Positions 54,445 through 63,947 of a stretch of DNA of 64,000 nucleotides are shown here, one piece after another. The notes under the pieces are model-generated. The model worked only from the letters and a program-made list of their open reading frames with translations, was not told the DNA's origin and did no database searches. How positions within the stretch are numbered: the first letter of the stretch is position 1; each line of letters opens with the position of its first letter. A program made the position numbers and the translations under genes. The stretch comes from Amycolatopsis palatopharyngis (GTDB taxonomy: Bacteria > Actinomycetota > Actinomycetes > Mycobacteriales > Pseudonocardiaceae), in the NCBI RefSeq assembly GCF_003385185.1, contig NZ_PQHZ01000006.1, forward strand, positions 160,006 to 224,005, written 5' to 3'.

Positions 54445-56145
54445 ATGGCAGACGCGACAGAGAAGCCACGTATCGATCGGGTGGTATTCGGTACCTCGTT
54501 GGGCTTCATCGTCGCCTTCTGCATTGTCGGCGCGGTCTTTCCCACCGCCGTCGGCGAGGTCGGCTCGGCTGTCCTGTCCTGGCTGGTGGTGGACCTCGGG
54601 TGGATCTACGTGCTGGCCGCGACCGGTTTCGTGGTTTTCGCACTGTGGCTCGCGTTGAGCAAGTACGGCCGTATTCCCCTGTCCCGCGACACTGAACGCC
54701 CCGAGTTCTCCACCGCGTCGTGGATCGCCATGATGTTCAGTGCCGGAATGGGAATCGGGCTGATCTTCTTCGGCGTCGCGGAACCCATCGCGCATCTCAC
54801 GGAACCCGCACCAGGCCTGGACGTCGCCCCCGAATCGCAGGACGCGACACGGCACTCCATGGCCTACACGTTCTTCCACTGGGGACTGCACCCCTGGGCC
54901 ATCTACGCCGTGGTGGCGCTGGCGCTGGCCTACTCGACGTTCCGAAAGGACAGGGGCAATCTGATCAGTTCCCCGTTCCAGTCACTCGTGCGGGACAAGG
55001 AGGTCGAGCACACGTGGTGGGGACGGTTCGTCAACATCTGGTCCATTGTGGCCACTAAGTTCGGCGGTGCCACCTCGCTCGGCCTCGGTGCACTGCAGAT
55101 CGCCGGTGGCCTGGCGCTGTTCACCGATCTCGGCGGCGGCTTCACCGAAGGCCGCGGTTCCAAGGGCTCGGCCTTCTTCGTCATCATCGTCCTGGTCACC
55201 CTGGCGATCATCTCCGCGGTCAGCGGTGTGAGTCGTGGCATCAAGTGGCTGTCGAACACGAACATGGTGCTCGCCGCGTTACTCCTGCTCTTCGTGCTGA
55301 TCGTCGGGCCGACGGTGTTCATCTTCGACCTGATCCCGGCCTCCATCGGGGCCTACCTCTCCAACCTCGTGCCGATGAGCTTCTCTGTCCCGCTGTTCGG
55401 CGGCGCCGAATGGTTCTCCAGCTGGACGATCTTCTACTGGGCGTGGTGGATCTCCTGGACACCGTTCGTCAGCACATTCATCGCCCGTATCTCCCGCGGC
55501 CGAACGATTCGTGAGTTCGTCTCCGGGGTGCTGCTCGTTCCCACCGCGGTTTCGGCGCTGTGGTTCACCGTGCTCGGCGGTGCGGGAATGGACCTCGAAT
55601 TGAACGGGGCCGACATCTCGGGCAGCGGCAGCACAGCCCAGCAGTTCTTCACGGTGCTCGAGAACTATCCGGGCTACACCGTCACCGGCATCATGGTGAT
55701 GGTCCTCGTGGCCATCTTCTGGGTCAGCGGCGCCGATGCCAGCGCACTCGTGCTGGCCACGCTCTCCTCGCACGGGGCACGTGAGCCGAACAAGTACCTC
55801 GTCGCGCTGTGGGCGGGGCTGAGCGCGGCCGTCGCCGCGGTGCTGCTCTATGTCGGCGGCCTTGGCGCACTGCAGACCTTCACGGTCATCGTCGCCGCGC
55901 CGTTCGTCGTCGTGATGATCGCGTTGTGTTTCGCCCTCATGGTCGATCTGCGACGCGACCCACTCCGGGAACGTCAAGCCCTGCCTGTCCGGCGCGGCCA
56001 CGTACCGCCGAACGACGAGGCGGAAGCCGAGCAGGCCGGCAACGGCGAGATCCCACAGGCGTCACCGGCGAAGGCGACGGCCCCGCCGTGGGCGGGCAGG
56101 CCGCCGCTGCCGGCCGGTACCTCCGATGTGGACTCCTCGAAGTAG
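54445..56145 (+). CDS. BCCT family betaine/carnitine/choline transporter
   Basis: A 566-aa sodium-coupled transporter with about twelve membrane segments. MMFSAGMGIGLIFFGVAEPIAHL carries the Gly-rich substrate/sodium segment, and the Trp-rich signature is in WTIFYWAWWISWTPFVS and TFIARISRGRTIREF. The long hydrophilic C-terminus (about 60 residues, Pro/Ala/Glu-rich) may sense osmotic state. Glycine betaine or choline uptake in osmoprotection is the usual role; the substrate is not certain. GAGGGAG precedes the ATG. It ends 26 bases from the convergent oxidoreductase gene. Confidence 0.92.
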   Translation: MADATEKPRIDRVVFGTSLGFIVAFCIVGAVFPTAVGEVGSAVLSWLVVDLGWIYVLAATGFVVFALWLALSKYGRIPLSRDTERPEFSTASWIAMMFSAGMGIGLIFFGVAEPIAHLTEPAPGLDVAPESQDATRHSMAYTFFHWGLHPWAIYAVVALALAYSTFRKDRGNLISSPFQSLVRDKEVEHTWWGRFVNIWSIVATKFGGATSLGLGALQIAGGLALFTDLGGGFTEGRGSKGSAFFVIIVLVTLAIISAVSGVSRGIKWLSNTNMVLAALLLLFVLIVGPTVFIFDLIPASIGAYLSNLVPMSFSVPLFGGAEWFSSWTIFYWAWWISWTPFVSTFIARISRGRTIREFVSGVLLVPTAVSALWFTVLGGAGMDLELNGADISGSGSTAQQFFTVLENYPGYTVTGIMVMVLVAIFWVSGADASALVLATLSSHGAREPNKYLVALWAGLSAAVAAVLLYVGGLGALQTFTVIVAAPFVVVMIALCFALMVDLRRDPLRERQALPVRRGHVPPNDEAEAEQAGNGEIPQASPAKATAPPWAGRPPLPAGTSDVDSSK

Positions 56146-56171
56146 GTACGGCGGCCGCACCGGCTGCCCGG

Positions 56172-56789
56172 TCAGTCCGCAGGATACTGCTCCTGCTTGA
56201 GCAGGCGGGCCAGGTGTGCCGCGTTCGCCGCGAGGGACTTCGTCGTCGACGCCACCGCCTTCGGCGTCTCCTCGAGGTCGATGTAGTCCTTCGGGTGCAT
56301 CGCCTCCCCGTTCCAGTACGTGCCACCCTGCGCCGGGATCGTGAAGCCGATGTCGTTGAGCGCCTGGAACGTGTCCGCGACGATCTTGTGCGCGCCGTCC
56401 TCGTTACCCACCACGGCCGCGACCCCGACCTTGCCGTACATCGACGGCCTGCCCTGCTCGTCGGTCTCCGACAGTTCCGCGTCCAACCGTTCCAGTACTC
56501 GCTGCGCGATGCTGGACATGTGCCCGACCCACGTCGGTGTCGACAGGATCAAGATGTCCGCCAGCCGCAGCTTCTCGCGCAACCACGGCCACTCGTCACC
56601 CTTGCCCATGTCCGGCTTTACGCCGGGATGGATGTCGTGGTCCACCACGCGCACGCACTCACCGTCGACACCGTGTGTACCGAGGGCGTCGAGTACCTGT
56701 TGTGCCATCAGTTCACTGCTGGATTCCGCAGGTGTGGGCTTCAGGCTGCAGACGAGGGCCAGCGCCCTGAGGTTGTCGTTCGAAGTCAT
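56172..56789 (-). CDS. Flavodoxin-fold NAD(P)H-dependent oxidoreductase
   Basis: The 205-aa protein has the FMN-binding pattern of NADPH-dependent FMN reductases: a first beta strand ALALVCSLKPTPAESSSE, ILILSTPTWVGHMSS with the P-T/S-W loop around the flavin, and VGNEDGAHKIV. The C-terminus has AQGGTYWNGEAM. Reductases of this group act on quinones, flavins or small molecules. It is not linked to an obvious pathway; convergent with BCCT on one side and followed by the divergent DUF6480 gene. Confidence 0.87.
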   Translation of the reverse strand: MTSNDNLRALALVCSLKPTPAESSSELMAQQVLDALGTHGVDGECVRVVDHDIHPGVKPDMGKGDEWPWLREKLRLADILILSTPTWVGHMSSIAQRVLERLDAELSETDEQGRPSMYGKVGVAAVVGNEDGAHKIVADTFQALNDIGFTIPAQGGTYWNGEAMHPKDYIDLEETPKAVASTTKSLAANAAHLARLLKQEQYPAD

Positions 56790-56850
56790 GGCTGCGGGTA
56801 CCCCGCCCGCTCGGCGATTGAACTACCGGATCGAGGGGTACCCGCCCTGC

Positions 56851-57084
56851 ATGACTGCGCTACCGCCGGATCCCGATCCGAAGGACACGGCAGGCCTCGA
56901 GCCCGGTGGGGGAGTCAGGCCGGGCGACACACCGCCGGACTCCGGCCAGGTGTCCGGTGTCAGCCATCAGGAACCGCAACGGTCCAAGGCCGGTCCGATC
57001 ATCGGCATCTCCGCCGCCGTGCTGGTCATCCTGATCGGAGTCGGCTTTTTCGTCGCCTACCTGTTGAACATCCTCGGCAACTGA
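56851..57084 (+). CDS. DUF6480 family small membrane protein
   Basis: A 77-aa protein: MTALPPDPDPKDTAGLEPGG (the usual DPDP...GLEPGGGV opening of the family), then an acidic/Pro linker ending in SHQEPQRSK and one hydrophobic segment (IGISAAVLVILIGVGFFVAYLL in part). These short single-pass proteins are common in actinomycetes; function is unknown. The longer open frame upstream on this strand is antisense to the flavodoxin gene and is not coding. Confidence 0.75.
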   Translation: MTALPPDPDPKDTAGLEPGGGVRPGDTPPDSGQVSGVSHQEPQRSKAGPIIGISAAVLVILIGVGFFVAYLLNILGN

Positions 57085-57140
57085 GCACAACGCGGCCACC
57101 GGCCCGGTGAGGCCCCCGACAGACCCCACCGGACCGAGGC

Positions 57141-58376
57141 TCAGGCGAGTGCCTCCGTCGGCGTGAGCCGCGAGGCCCGTACCGCCGGATACGCCCCCGC
57201 CACCGCGCCGATCAACGCGGCCGCCGCGACGCCCCCGAGCGCCGCCGCGATCGGAATCACCACCGGCCACTGCTGGCTCAGCGCATATCCCGCCGTCACC
57301 AGCACGCCGAGCAGTACCCCGCTCACCCCGCCGAGCAAGGACAGCAGCACCGATTCGGCGAGGAACTGCCCTCGGATCTGTCGTCGCGTCGCGCCCAATG
57401 CCCTGCGCAGTCCGATCTCCCGGCGCCGTTCGAGCACCGAGATCACCATCGTGTTCGCGACCCCGACCCCGCCGACCAGCAGCGCGACCCCGCCGAGTCC
57501 GAGGAACAGTGAGCTGTAGGCCGAATCGGTCAGCTCCTTGGCGGCAAGCGCGTCCGAAGGCCTGCTGACCTCCACCTCGTTCGGGCGCTGCGGGTTCAGC
57601 GTCGCCCCGAGAACCCGCTGGACGTCGCCGACCGCATGCTCCTCGGCCCGTACGTACACCGTCGTCGGGTGCTCGTCGAAACCGAGATGCTTCGCCGCCG
57701 CACCCCACCCGACCAGCGCGGACCGGTCGATCTCCGGCGCAAGCGTCACCGGATCGAGGATGCCGGCGACCGTGAACCACCGGCCGCCCAGCCACACCTG
57801 TGGCGGCGATTTCGGGTCGATCTCGCTGATACCCAGCCGCGACGCGGCCACGGACCCCAGCACCACCACCGGATACTCCGAGTTGGCCGTGTTCAGGAAC
57901 GTCCCGTCGTGCACCGTGCCCTCCAGCACGTCCAGCAGGTCCGGCCGCGCGGTCACCACCGAGATCCCCGACGTCTCCTGTTCGTCGATCAGGTTCGTCC
58001 GCCGGACCGTGGCGTCCGTGGCGCCCACCTCGGCGACGCCGTCCACCGGGCCGATCCGCCGCACCCGGTCGGTGACGTTCTGCGGCAGCTCGGCATCCGC
58101 ACCGAACAGGGTCTGCCCGGGCCCCGCGCGCAGCAGGTTCGTGCCCAGCGCCTCGAGCTGGTCGTTCAGCGCCTGCTTGCTCGACGCGGGGATCCCGACG
58201 ACGGCGACCACGGCGGCGATCCCGATCGCCACCCCGAGCGCCGAGAGGAACGCGCGGACGGGCCGGGTCCGCAGCCCGTGCATCCCCAGCCGCAGCACGT
58301 CCGAGAGGCCCAATCTGCGCGGGGAGGGCAGTGGATCCGGCGTGGTCGCGGGCCGCACCGGCGTCAGCGTGGACAT
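57141..58376 (-). CDS. MacB-like ABC transporter permease
   Basis: A 411-aa protein with one membrane helix near residues 40-60, a large extracytoplasmic domain (about 65-290) and three further helices at the C-terminus. [40 protein letters not shown], and [22 protein letters not shown] (cited in part as [15 protein letters not shown]) are MacB/FtsX-type signatures. It acts with the ATPase and adaptor encoded upstream as a MacAB-like exporter or mechanotransmission complex; substrate unknown. It overlaps the ATPase gene by 13 bases. Confidence 0.9.
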   Translation of the reverse strand: MSTLTPVRPATTPDPLPSPRRLGLSDVLRLGMHGLRTRPVRAFLSALGVAIGIAAVVAVVGIPASSKQALNDQLEALGTNLLRAGPGQTLFGADAELPQNVTDRVRRIGPVDGVAEVGATDATVRRTNLIDEQETSGISVVTARPDLLDVLEGTVHDGTFLNTANSEYPVVVLGSVAASRLGISEIDPKSPPQVWLGGRWFTVAGILDPVTLAPEIDRSALVGWGAAAKHLGFDEHPTTVYVRAEEHAVGDVQRVLGATLNPQRPNEVEVSRPSDALAAKELTDSAYSSLFLGLGGVALLVGGVGVANTMVISVLERRREIGLRRALGATRRQIRGQFLAESVLLSLLGGVSGVLLGVLVTAGYALSQQWPVVIPIAAALGGVAAAALIGAVAGAYPAVRASRLTPTEALA

Positions 58377-59068
58377 ATCGCCTCCGCCCCTGCTGGACTG
58401 CCGGTATCGGCCTGCACCGTTCCGTCGAGGACGTCGACGCACCGGGGCAGGCTCGCCGCGATCTCCCGGTCATGGGTGATCACCACGATCGTCGTGCCGT
58501 CGGCGTTCAGCTCGCCGAGCAACGCCAGCACGTCCGCGCCGGTCCGGCTGTCCAGGTTCCCGGTCGGTTCGTCGGCCAGCAGCACCGAGGGCCGGTTCAC
58601 CACCGCTCGCGCGATCGCGACGCGTTGCCGTTCGCCGCCGGAGAGTTCGCCGGGCAGATGCTGAGCCCGGTGTCCGAGTCCGACCCGATCCAGTGCCGCC
58701 GTCGCTCTGGACATCCGCTTGCGCGCCGGCACCCCCGCGTACAACAGTCCGGTCGCCACGTTCTCGGCCGCCGTCAGGCCGTCGGTCAGGAAGAACTGCT
58801 GGAACACGAACCCGATCCAGGCCGAGCGCAGCGCCGACAGCTTCCGGTCAGTCAGGGTCGCGACGTCGTGCCCGCGCAGTTCCACCCGGCCGGTGCTCGA
58901 CCGGTCGAGTGTCCCCATGAGCTGCAGCAGCGTCGACTTGCCCGAACCCGATGGCCCCACGATCGCGAGCAGCTCGCCGCTGTGCACGGTCAGGGAGATG
59001 TCCCGCACGGCCTGAACCCCGCCCTGGTACGTCTTGCTCGCCGTGCGGACCGCCAGTACCGGGGTCAT
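58364..59068 (-). CDS. ABC transporter ATP-binding protein (MacB/LolD type)
   Basis: At 234 aa it has Walker [10 protein letters not shown], the Q-loop in VFQQFFL, the signature LSGGERQRV, Walker B VLLADEPT (with the [10 protein letters not shown] typical of the LolD/MacB group) and the switch His in VITHDREIA. It overlaps the adaptor gene by 4 bases and the permease by 13, so all three are coupled. It drives the MacB-like permease. Confidence 0.92.
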   Translation of the reverse strand: MTPVLAVRTASKTYQGGVQAVRDISLTVHSGELLAIVGPSGSGKSTLLQLMGTLDRSSTGRVELRGHDVATLTDRKLSALRSAWIGFVFQQFFLTDGLTAAENVATGLLYAGVPARKRMSRATAALDRVGLGHRAQHLPGELSGGERQRVAIARAVVNRPSVLLADEPTGNLDSRTGADVLALLGELNADGTTIVVITHDREIAASLPRCVDVLDGTVQADTGSPAGAEAICPR

Positions 59069-60180
59069 GAGGTCGTCACCACCGTCATGCCCTCGGCGAG
59101 CCCTTCGCCGCTGATCTCGACCTGTCCCTCGGCGAACAGGCCCGGTTCGACCTTGACCAGCCGCGTGCCGCCGCCCTCGACGACCTCGACCGCGTGACCG
59201 CCCTCCCGCAGTGCGAGCAGCGCGCCGATCGGCACGGTGAGCACGCCCTGCCTGGTGCCGCTGGTGAACGTCACGGTGACGGGCACGGACGCGAGGTCGC
59301 CGGCGGCCTTGTCGTCGGTGAGTTCGATGACCACCTCGAGCTTCGCTTCCTGGTCGCCTGGGGCGCCATCACCCTCGCCCTCGGGAGCCTTCGGGGTCGC
59401 CTTCGTGACCTTGCCCTTGCTGGTGCCGCCGTCCGGTAACTCGACCGTCACCTCGGCGCCCGGCTTGGCGATGTTCTGCCGATCCAGGTCCAGTTCCGCG
59501 GTTACCAGCCTTCCGGTACCGGTCAGCCGCATCAGCTCACCCGCGGCCGGACCGCCGAGCTGCGCCGTGACGTCCGCGATCCGGACCGGACCGGAGCGAA
59601 CCACGACGTCCCCGGGGGCGATCTCGCCCGTCTCCGGCAACCCGAGGGACTCCTGCCACTGCCGCAAGGCGCGTGCGGTCGCCCAGGTGAAGTGCTCGTC
59701 CGGCTCGCCGAAGCCACCGAACCCGAGCTCCACCAGGTTCTTCTCGACCAGCTCGAAATCCGCGCCGTCGTCCACCCCGGACTCCAGCGGCCGGTACAGC
59801 GGAAGGTCGCCGTAGAAGAGGGGTACCGGTTCGGCGCCCACTTCGTAGAGCAGCCCACCGCGTTCGACCACGTCACCAACCGCGGGCAGCCGGGTGAGTG
59901 TGCCCTCCTTGCGGCCGGACAGCGGACTCTGCGGCCCGTACCCGAGATCCCCGGTGACGCTTTCGGACTCGGCGAGATCCTGTTCGGTGATCTGGACGGT
60001 CGCCGTCTCCGGTCCGGCCGAGGGCGGTGGTGGTGCGTCGGCGAAGGCGTTGCTCAGTACCACGCTCGTCCCGATTCCCACCACGGTCAGCGCCACGGCC
60101 GCACCGATGGTCCACCGCAAGCGTTTGCGCCGACGTATCGCTGCAGGTCCTACTGCTTCGTCGGTTTCGTGCTCGCTCAT
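59065..60180 (-). CDS. Periplasmic-adaptor-like protein with peptidoglycan-binding segment
   Basis: The 371-aa protein has one N-terminal membrane segment (about residues 24-45) and then an extracytoplasmic domain. Near residue 145-170 [20 protein letters not shown] resembles the helical PG_binding_1 repeat (in part [10 protein letters not shown]). The later beta-rich portion ([17 protein letters not shown], then [13 protein letters not shown]) resembles the MacA/HlyD adaptor barrel. Such adaptors link MacB-like permeases to the cell wall in Gram-positives. It overlaps both neighbours by ATGA. Substrate unknown. Confidence 0.85.
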   Translation of the reverse strand: MSEHETDEAVGPAAIRRRKRLRWTIGAAVALTVVGIGTSVVLSNAFADAPPPPSAGPETATVQITEQDLAESESVTGDLGYGPQSPLSGRKEGTLTRLPAVGDVVERGGLLYEVGAEPVPLFYGDLPLYRPLESGVDDGADFELVEKNLVELGFGGFGEPDEHFTWATARALRQWQESLGLPETGEIAPGDVVVRSGPVRIADVTAQLGGPAAGELMRLTGTGRLVTAELDLDRQNIAKPGAEVTVELPDGGTSKGKVTKATPKAPEGEGDGAPGDQEAKLEVVIELTDDKAAGDLASVPVTVTFTSGTRQGVLTVPIGALLALREGGHAVEVVEGGGTRLVKVEPGLFAEGQVEISGEGLAEGMTVVTTS

Positions 60181-60728
60181 CCGATCGTCACCGAACGTCC
60201 GCCGGCGGTCCCCATGCCACACGCTTCGACGGCCTTCTCGAACTTCTCGTCACCCGGCTCGACGGCGATCCCCATGCCGGGGTTCTCCTGCGTCGGGTCC
60301 TTGACGTCGATGCCGTGCTCACGCAGGCACTTCGCCTCCTCACGTAGTTTGTCCAGCTCCTCGGGGCTGATCTCGGGACGCTCCCCGCCATTGGGCAGCA
60401 GCGCACGGCATGCCTCGTCGGCCTTCGCCAGCTTCGAGTTGTCCTCGCCCGCTTTCGCCCCCGGTATGGCCACCATCGCTCCGGAATCCGGGTCCGGGTC
60501 CGGCATGTCGACGCCGTGCTCGCGCATGCAGCCCGCGAACTCGCGCATCGCCTCCTGGATGTCCTCCTCGTTCAGCTCCTCGCCGGTACTCGCTCCGTTC
60601 GTCCCGGAGTCCTCCGAGCTGCCGCCGACCGAAGCCACATCGCTGTTCGGTTCCTCGCTCCCGCATGCGGCCAGCGGCAGTAGCAGCGCTGCCGCGGCGA
60701 GCACGCCGGCGATCGTCGGTTTCCGCAT
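60177..60728 (-). CDS. Lipoprotein with two CMREHG-type repeats
   Basis: A 183-aa lipoprotein: signal then lipobox LAAC (Cys22), a Ser/Gly/Asp linker, then two related segments, FAGCMREHGVDMPDPDPDSG and EAKCLREHGIDVKDP, each with a Cys, an REHG box and a following DP turn. The repeats suggest duplication of a small domain with paired Cys and His that could bind a metal or form a disulfide pair. It is the first gene of the MacAB-like operon and divergent from the two-component system; it may be the sensed or exported partner. Related proteins are often simply called hypothetical. Confidence 0.75.
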   Translation of the reverse strand: MRKPTIAGVLAAAALLLPLAACGSEEPNSDVASVGGSSEDSGTNGASTGEELNEEDIQEAMREFAGCMREHGVDMPDPDPDSGAMVAIPGAKAGEDNSKLAKADEACRALLPNGGERPEISPEELDKLREEAKCLREHGIDVKDPTQENPGMGIAVEPGDEKFEKAVEACGMGTAGGRSVTIG

Positions 60729-60788
60729 TTGATCCGTCCTCTCGTGTCGCTTGCGACTCGATGTCTACGGATCGGGTGATCTCGGCGC

Positions 60789-60819
60789 GTTAAGCGCGAA
60801 CGCTTATCGCGCGCTTATC
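60789..60819. promoter_or_regulatory. Direct-repeat site for the response regulator in the 60729-60870 gap
   Basis: CGCTTATC occurs twice, at 60801-60808 and 60812-60819, with an 11-base step, the usual phasing for OmpR/PhoB-type regulators. GTTAAGCG (60789-60796) is a one-mismatch inverted copy, four bases from the first repeat. The site lies between the divergent lipoprotein-adaptor-ABC operon and the two-component genes, so it can control both. Binding is inferred from layout. Confidence 0.55.
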
Positions 60820-60870
60820 CGGTAGCGGTAAAACTGAGCTGGTCAGGGCGTCGAGCGGAAGGGGAGCAGC

Positions 60871-61530
60871 GTGCGGGTGCTCGTCGTGGAGGACGAACGC
60901 TTGCTCGCCGACACCGTCGCAGAGGGACTGCGCCGGCTGTCGATGGCCGTCGACGTCGTCTACGACGGTGCGGCCGCGGTGGAGCGGGCGGGTGTGCACG
61001 ACTACGACGTTGTCGTGCTCGATCGGGACCTGCCGCGACTGCACGGCGATGAGGTCTGCCGGGCGTTTTTGCTGGCCACTGGTGAGGTGAAGGTGCTCAT
61101 GCTCACGGCGGCGGGCGAGGTGGAGGATCGCGTGGCCGGTCTCGGCCTCGGCGCGGACGACTACCTGACGAAGCCGTTCGCCTTCACCGAACTGGTCGCG
61201 CGGATACAGGCACTCGGCAGGCGGGCACGTCCCGCGCTGCCACCCGTGCTGGAGCAGGCCGGGATCGTGCTCGACCTGCCCCGCCACCAGGCGTCTCGCG
61301 ACGGCCGGTTTCTGCCGTTGTCCCCCAAGGAGTTCGGTGTTCTGCACGTCCTCATGCGCGCCGAGGGTGCGGTCGTGAGCCCGGAGGAACTGCTGGAGAA
61401 GGCCTGGGACGAGCACGCCGACCCGTTCACCAACGCCGTCCGCGTCGCCGTGATGACCCTGCGCCGCAAGCTCGGTACTCCCACGGTCATCCACACCGTG
61501 TCCGGTGCCGGCTACCGGTTCGGCTCGTGA
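60871..61530 (+). CDS. OmpR-type response regulator
   Basis: The 219-aa protein begins with a GTG. The receiver domain has the acidic pocket VVEDE, the phospho-acceptor Asp in VVLDRDLPRLHG (near residue 51), Thr in LMLTA and the Lys in LTKPFAF. A winged-helix C-terminal domain follows (LSPKEFGVLHVLMRAEGAVVS..., ending TVIHTVSGAGYRFGS). It should be phosphorylated by the kinase encoded next door, whose start overlaps its stop (GTGA). The divergent MacAB-like operon is the likely target. Confidence 0.92.
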   Translation: MRVLVVEDERLLADTVAEGLRRLSMAVDVVYDGAAAVERAGVHDYDVVVLDRDLPRLHGDEVCRAFLLATGEVKVLMLTAAGEVEDRVAGLGLGADDYLTKPFAFTELVARIQALGRRARPALPPVLEQAGIVLDLPRHQASRDGRFLPLSPKEFGVLHVLMRAEGAVVSPEELLEKAWDEHADPFTNAVRVAVMTLRRKLGTPTVIHTVSGAGYRFGS

Positions 61531-62711
61531 GGGTCTCCGTCCGGGCCAGGCTCACCGCGCTCTACGGCGGGCTGTTCCTGCTCGCCGGGCTCGGCCTGCT
61601 CGGGATCAACTACCTGCTGGTCGAGAGCCGGCTGCCGGAGGCGCCCGGCTTTGTCGCCCAGCGCGCGCAGACGGTGCAGGGCACCGATGTCACCGGGACG
61701 GCGCCCGCGGTCCCCGCCGAGATGATGGAAAACGGGGAGGCACTGCGGGTACGGGCCGACGAACTCGCCGTCGTCATCCAGTCGGTGGAGGAGTACCGCG
61801 CCTCGACTCTGAGTACCCTGCTGTTGCAGTCCGGTGTCGCGCTCGTGGTCGCCGCGGCGCTCGCGGTAGTGCTCGGCTGGCTGGTCGCGGGGCGGGTGCT
61901 GCGGCCCGTGCACGAGATCACCGTCACCGCACGCCGCCTCGGCGCCGAGAACCTCGACCGGCGTATCGAACTGGACGGGCCGCAGGACGAACTCAAGGAG
62001 CTCGCCGACACTTTCGACGGCATGCTCGACCGCCTGGCCTCGGCGTTCGACAGCCAGCGGCGGTTCGTCGCCAATGCCTCGCACGAGCTGCGGACACCGC
62101 TCGCCGTACAACGCACCCTTGTGGAGGTCGCGCTGGCGAATCCGGACGCCACGCCCGAGCTACGCAGGCTCGCGACACACCTGCTGCACAACGGCGAGCG
62201 CAGTGAACGGCTGATCGACGGACTGCTCACTCTCGCGCGTAGCGACCGAGGCCTCGCGCAGCGGGCGCCGGTTCGCCTCGACCAGGTGACGGACCGGGTC
62301 CTAAGAGGTGTCGGTGACCTCGCCGGCGAACGGCACGTGACCGTACGGGAGACGTCGCGACCGTGCACCGTATCCGGCGACCCGGTACTACTGGAGCGAC
62401 TTGTCGACAATCTGGTGCGCAATGCCGTGCACTACAACGTGCCGGGTGGTTCGGTCACCGTCGAGGTCGGCGGCGATTGCTCGCTAGTGGTGACCAACAC
62501 CGGGCCGGAGGTGCCGGAGGACGAGGTCCCCGGACTGTTCGAACCCTTTCGCAGACTCGGTACCGAGCGAGTGGCGGACGTCGTCGGAGCCGGACTCGGA
62601 TTGTCCATTGTGCGCTCAGTAGTCCGTGCCCACCACGGTGATATAGCCGCCGAACCGGGACCTGGAGGTGGCCTGCGAGTGGAGGTACGGCTACCCCCGA
62701 TCGCCGGTTGA
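61527..62711 (+). CDS. Sensor histidine kinase
   Basis: A 394-aa membrane kinase with two membrane segments (about residues 8-30 and 95-118) around an extracytoplasmic loop of about 65 residues, then HAMP (RVLRPVHEITVTARRLGAENL), the H-box FVANASHELRTPLAVQR with the phospho-His near residue 183, N-box LVRNAVHYN and G-box VGAGLGLSIV. Pairs with the response regulator above. The signal is unknown; the small extracytoplasmic loop suggests sensing of membrane or cell-wall state, fitting a MacAB-like target. Confidence 0.92.
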   Translation: MRVSVRARLTALYGGLFLLAGLGLLGINYLLVESRLPEAPGFVAQRAQTVQGTDVTGTAPAVPAEMMENGEALRVRADELAVVIQSVEEYRASTLSTLLLQSGVALVVAAALAVVLGWLVAGRVLRPVHEITVTARRLGAENLDRRIELDGPQDELKELADTFDGMLDRLASAFDSQRRFVANASHELRTPLAVQRTLVEVALANPDATPELRRLATHLLHNGERSERLIDGLLTLARSDRGLAQRAPVRLDQVTDRVLRGVGDLAGERHVTVRETSRPCTVSGDPVLLERLVDNLVRNAVHYNVPGGSVTVEVGGDCSLVVTNTGPEVPEDEVPGLFEPFRRLGTERVADVVGAGLGLSIVRSVVRAHHGDIAAEPGPGGGLRVEVRLPPIAG

Positions 62712-62823
62712 CGGAATTGTGGGGCGGCTGGAAGTGTTCCCCCGGTATGAGCGACTCGCACCGTGAGCAATTCGGGTACGGCACTGAGCGATGTGCGGCC
62801 CGCCGTCGAGTGAGGCAAAGGAC

Positions 62824-63195
62824 ATGAGCACAGTCGAGCTGACCACGGACAACTTCGACGAAGTCGTCTCCGACAACGACTTCGTCCTGATCGACTTCTG
62901 GGCTAGCTGGTGCGGTCCCTGCCGGCAGTTCGCCCCCGTCTACGAGAAGGCTTCGGAGAAGCACGACGATGTCGTCTTCGCCACGGTCGACACGGAGGCG
63001 CAGCCACAGCTCGCGGCGGCCTTCGACGTCAAGTCGATCCCTACGCTGGCGGTGATCCGCGACAAGGTGCTGGTGTTCGCCAACCCCGGCGCACTGCCGG
63101 AGAACGCGCTCGAGGACGTCATCGGACAGGCCCGCGACCTCAACATGGACGAGGTCCACAAGGAGATCGCCGAGGGTCAGACCAAACAGGACTGA
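62824..63195 (+). CDS. Thioredoxin family protein
   Basis: The 123-aa protein has the active site WASWCGPCRQFAP near residue 30 and the cis-Pro in KSIPTLAVI, so it is a typical thioredoxin fold with both Cys. A 15-residue hydrophilic C-terminal extension (MDEVHKEIAEGQTKQD in part) goes beyond the usual end. No signal peptide, so cytoplasmic disulfide reduction is the likely role. The start is the ATG just after AAAGGAC; it follows the kinase gene by 112 bases, with no obvious operon link. Confidence 0.9.
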   Translation: MSTVELTTDNFDEVVSDNDFVLIDFWASWCGPCRQFAPVYEKASEKHDDVVFATVDTEAQPQLAAAFDVKSIPTLAVIRDKVLVFANPGALPENALEDVIGQARDLNMDEVHKEIAEGQTKQD

Positions 63196-63203
63196 CGCTC
63201 GCC

Positions 63204-63947
63204 TTACCGGCTCGGGCCGAGGGAACGCGAGATCCCGCGGGCGGCGGCCTGCACGAGCGGGGCCAACGCCAGCGGTTGCGCGCCCTCGGCCCGCACCACC
63301 AGCGAGACCGCGGCGACGACGTCACCGCCCTCCCTGATCGGTGCCGCCACCGAAAGCGCATCCGTGGTGACCTGGCCGTTGCTGACCGCGTATCCGTCTC
63401 GCCGCGTCGCGGCCAGCATCGAACGCAGCCGCTCCGGATCGGTGACGGTCTTGACCGTGTAGGCGTGCATTGGTGCGGAGAGTGCCTGTTCCTGTACCTC
63501 GGCGGGAGCGTGCGCGAGTAGCGCGAGGCCCACCCCGGTGGCGTGCAGGGCGAACCTGCCGCCGACCCTGGTGAGCACGGGAACGGCCTGCCTGCCCGCG
63601 ATCCGCTCGACGAACACCAGTTCCAGGCCCTCCCGCACGGCGAGCTGCACGTTCTCGTGGGTCACCTCGTACAGGTCCTCCAGGAACGGCATCGCCACCT
63701 CCCGTAGCCGCAGCCCGCGAGGGGCCAGCGACGCGACCTCCCACAACCGCAGTCCCACGCGGTAACGACCTTCGCCGTCGCGTTCCAGCGCGCCCCACTC
63801 CAGCAGCTCCCTGGCCCGGCGGTGTGCGGTCGGCAAGGAGATCCCGGCCCGCCGCGCCAGTTCGCTCAGCGTCAGCGCCGGGGTGGCCGGGGTGAAGGCG
63901 GCCAGCATCGCGAGCACCTTGGCCGTGACCGACCGCCCGTCTTCCAC
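63204..63947 (-). CDS. IclR family transcriptional regulator
   Basis: About 247 aa. The N-terminal winged helix (SVTAKVLAMLAAF, LTLSELARRAGISLPTAHRRARELLEW in part) and the C-terminal effector-binding GAF-like domain (LEDLYEVTHENVQLAVREGLELVFVERI in part, then DALSVAAPIRE) are those of IclR regulators, usually of catabolic genes. The start is uncertain: GTG at 63947 has GGAGG five bases upstream, while GTG at 63986 lengthens the protein by 13 Gly/Val-rich residues with no better site. Its targets probably lie beyond the right edge of the window. Confidence 0.85.
   Translation of the reverse strand: MEDGRSVTAKVLAMLAAFTPATPALTLSELARRAGISLPTAHRRARELLEWGALERDGEGRYRVGLRLWEVASLAPRGLRLREVAMPFLEDLYEVTHENVQLAVREGLELVFVERIAGRQAVPVLTRVGGRFALHATGVGLALLAHAPAEVQEQALSAPMHAYTVKTVTDPERLRSMLAATRRDGYAVSNGQVTTDALSVAAPIREGGDVVAAVSLVVRAEGAQPLALAPLVQAAARGISRSLGPSR

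Noticed and set aside
57103..57133. Terminator-like CCGGTG / CACCGG pair after the DUF6480 gene
   Set aside because: The loop is long, no T-run follows, and such GC-rich pairs are frequent by chance at this base composition.
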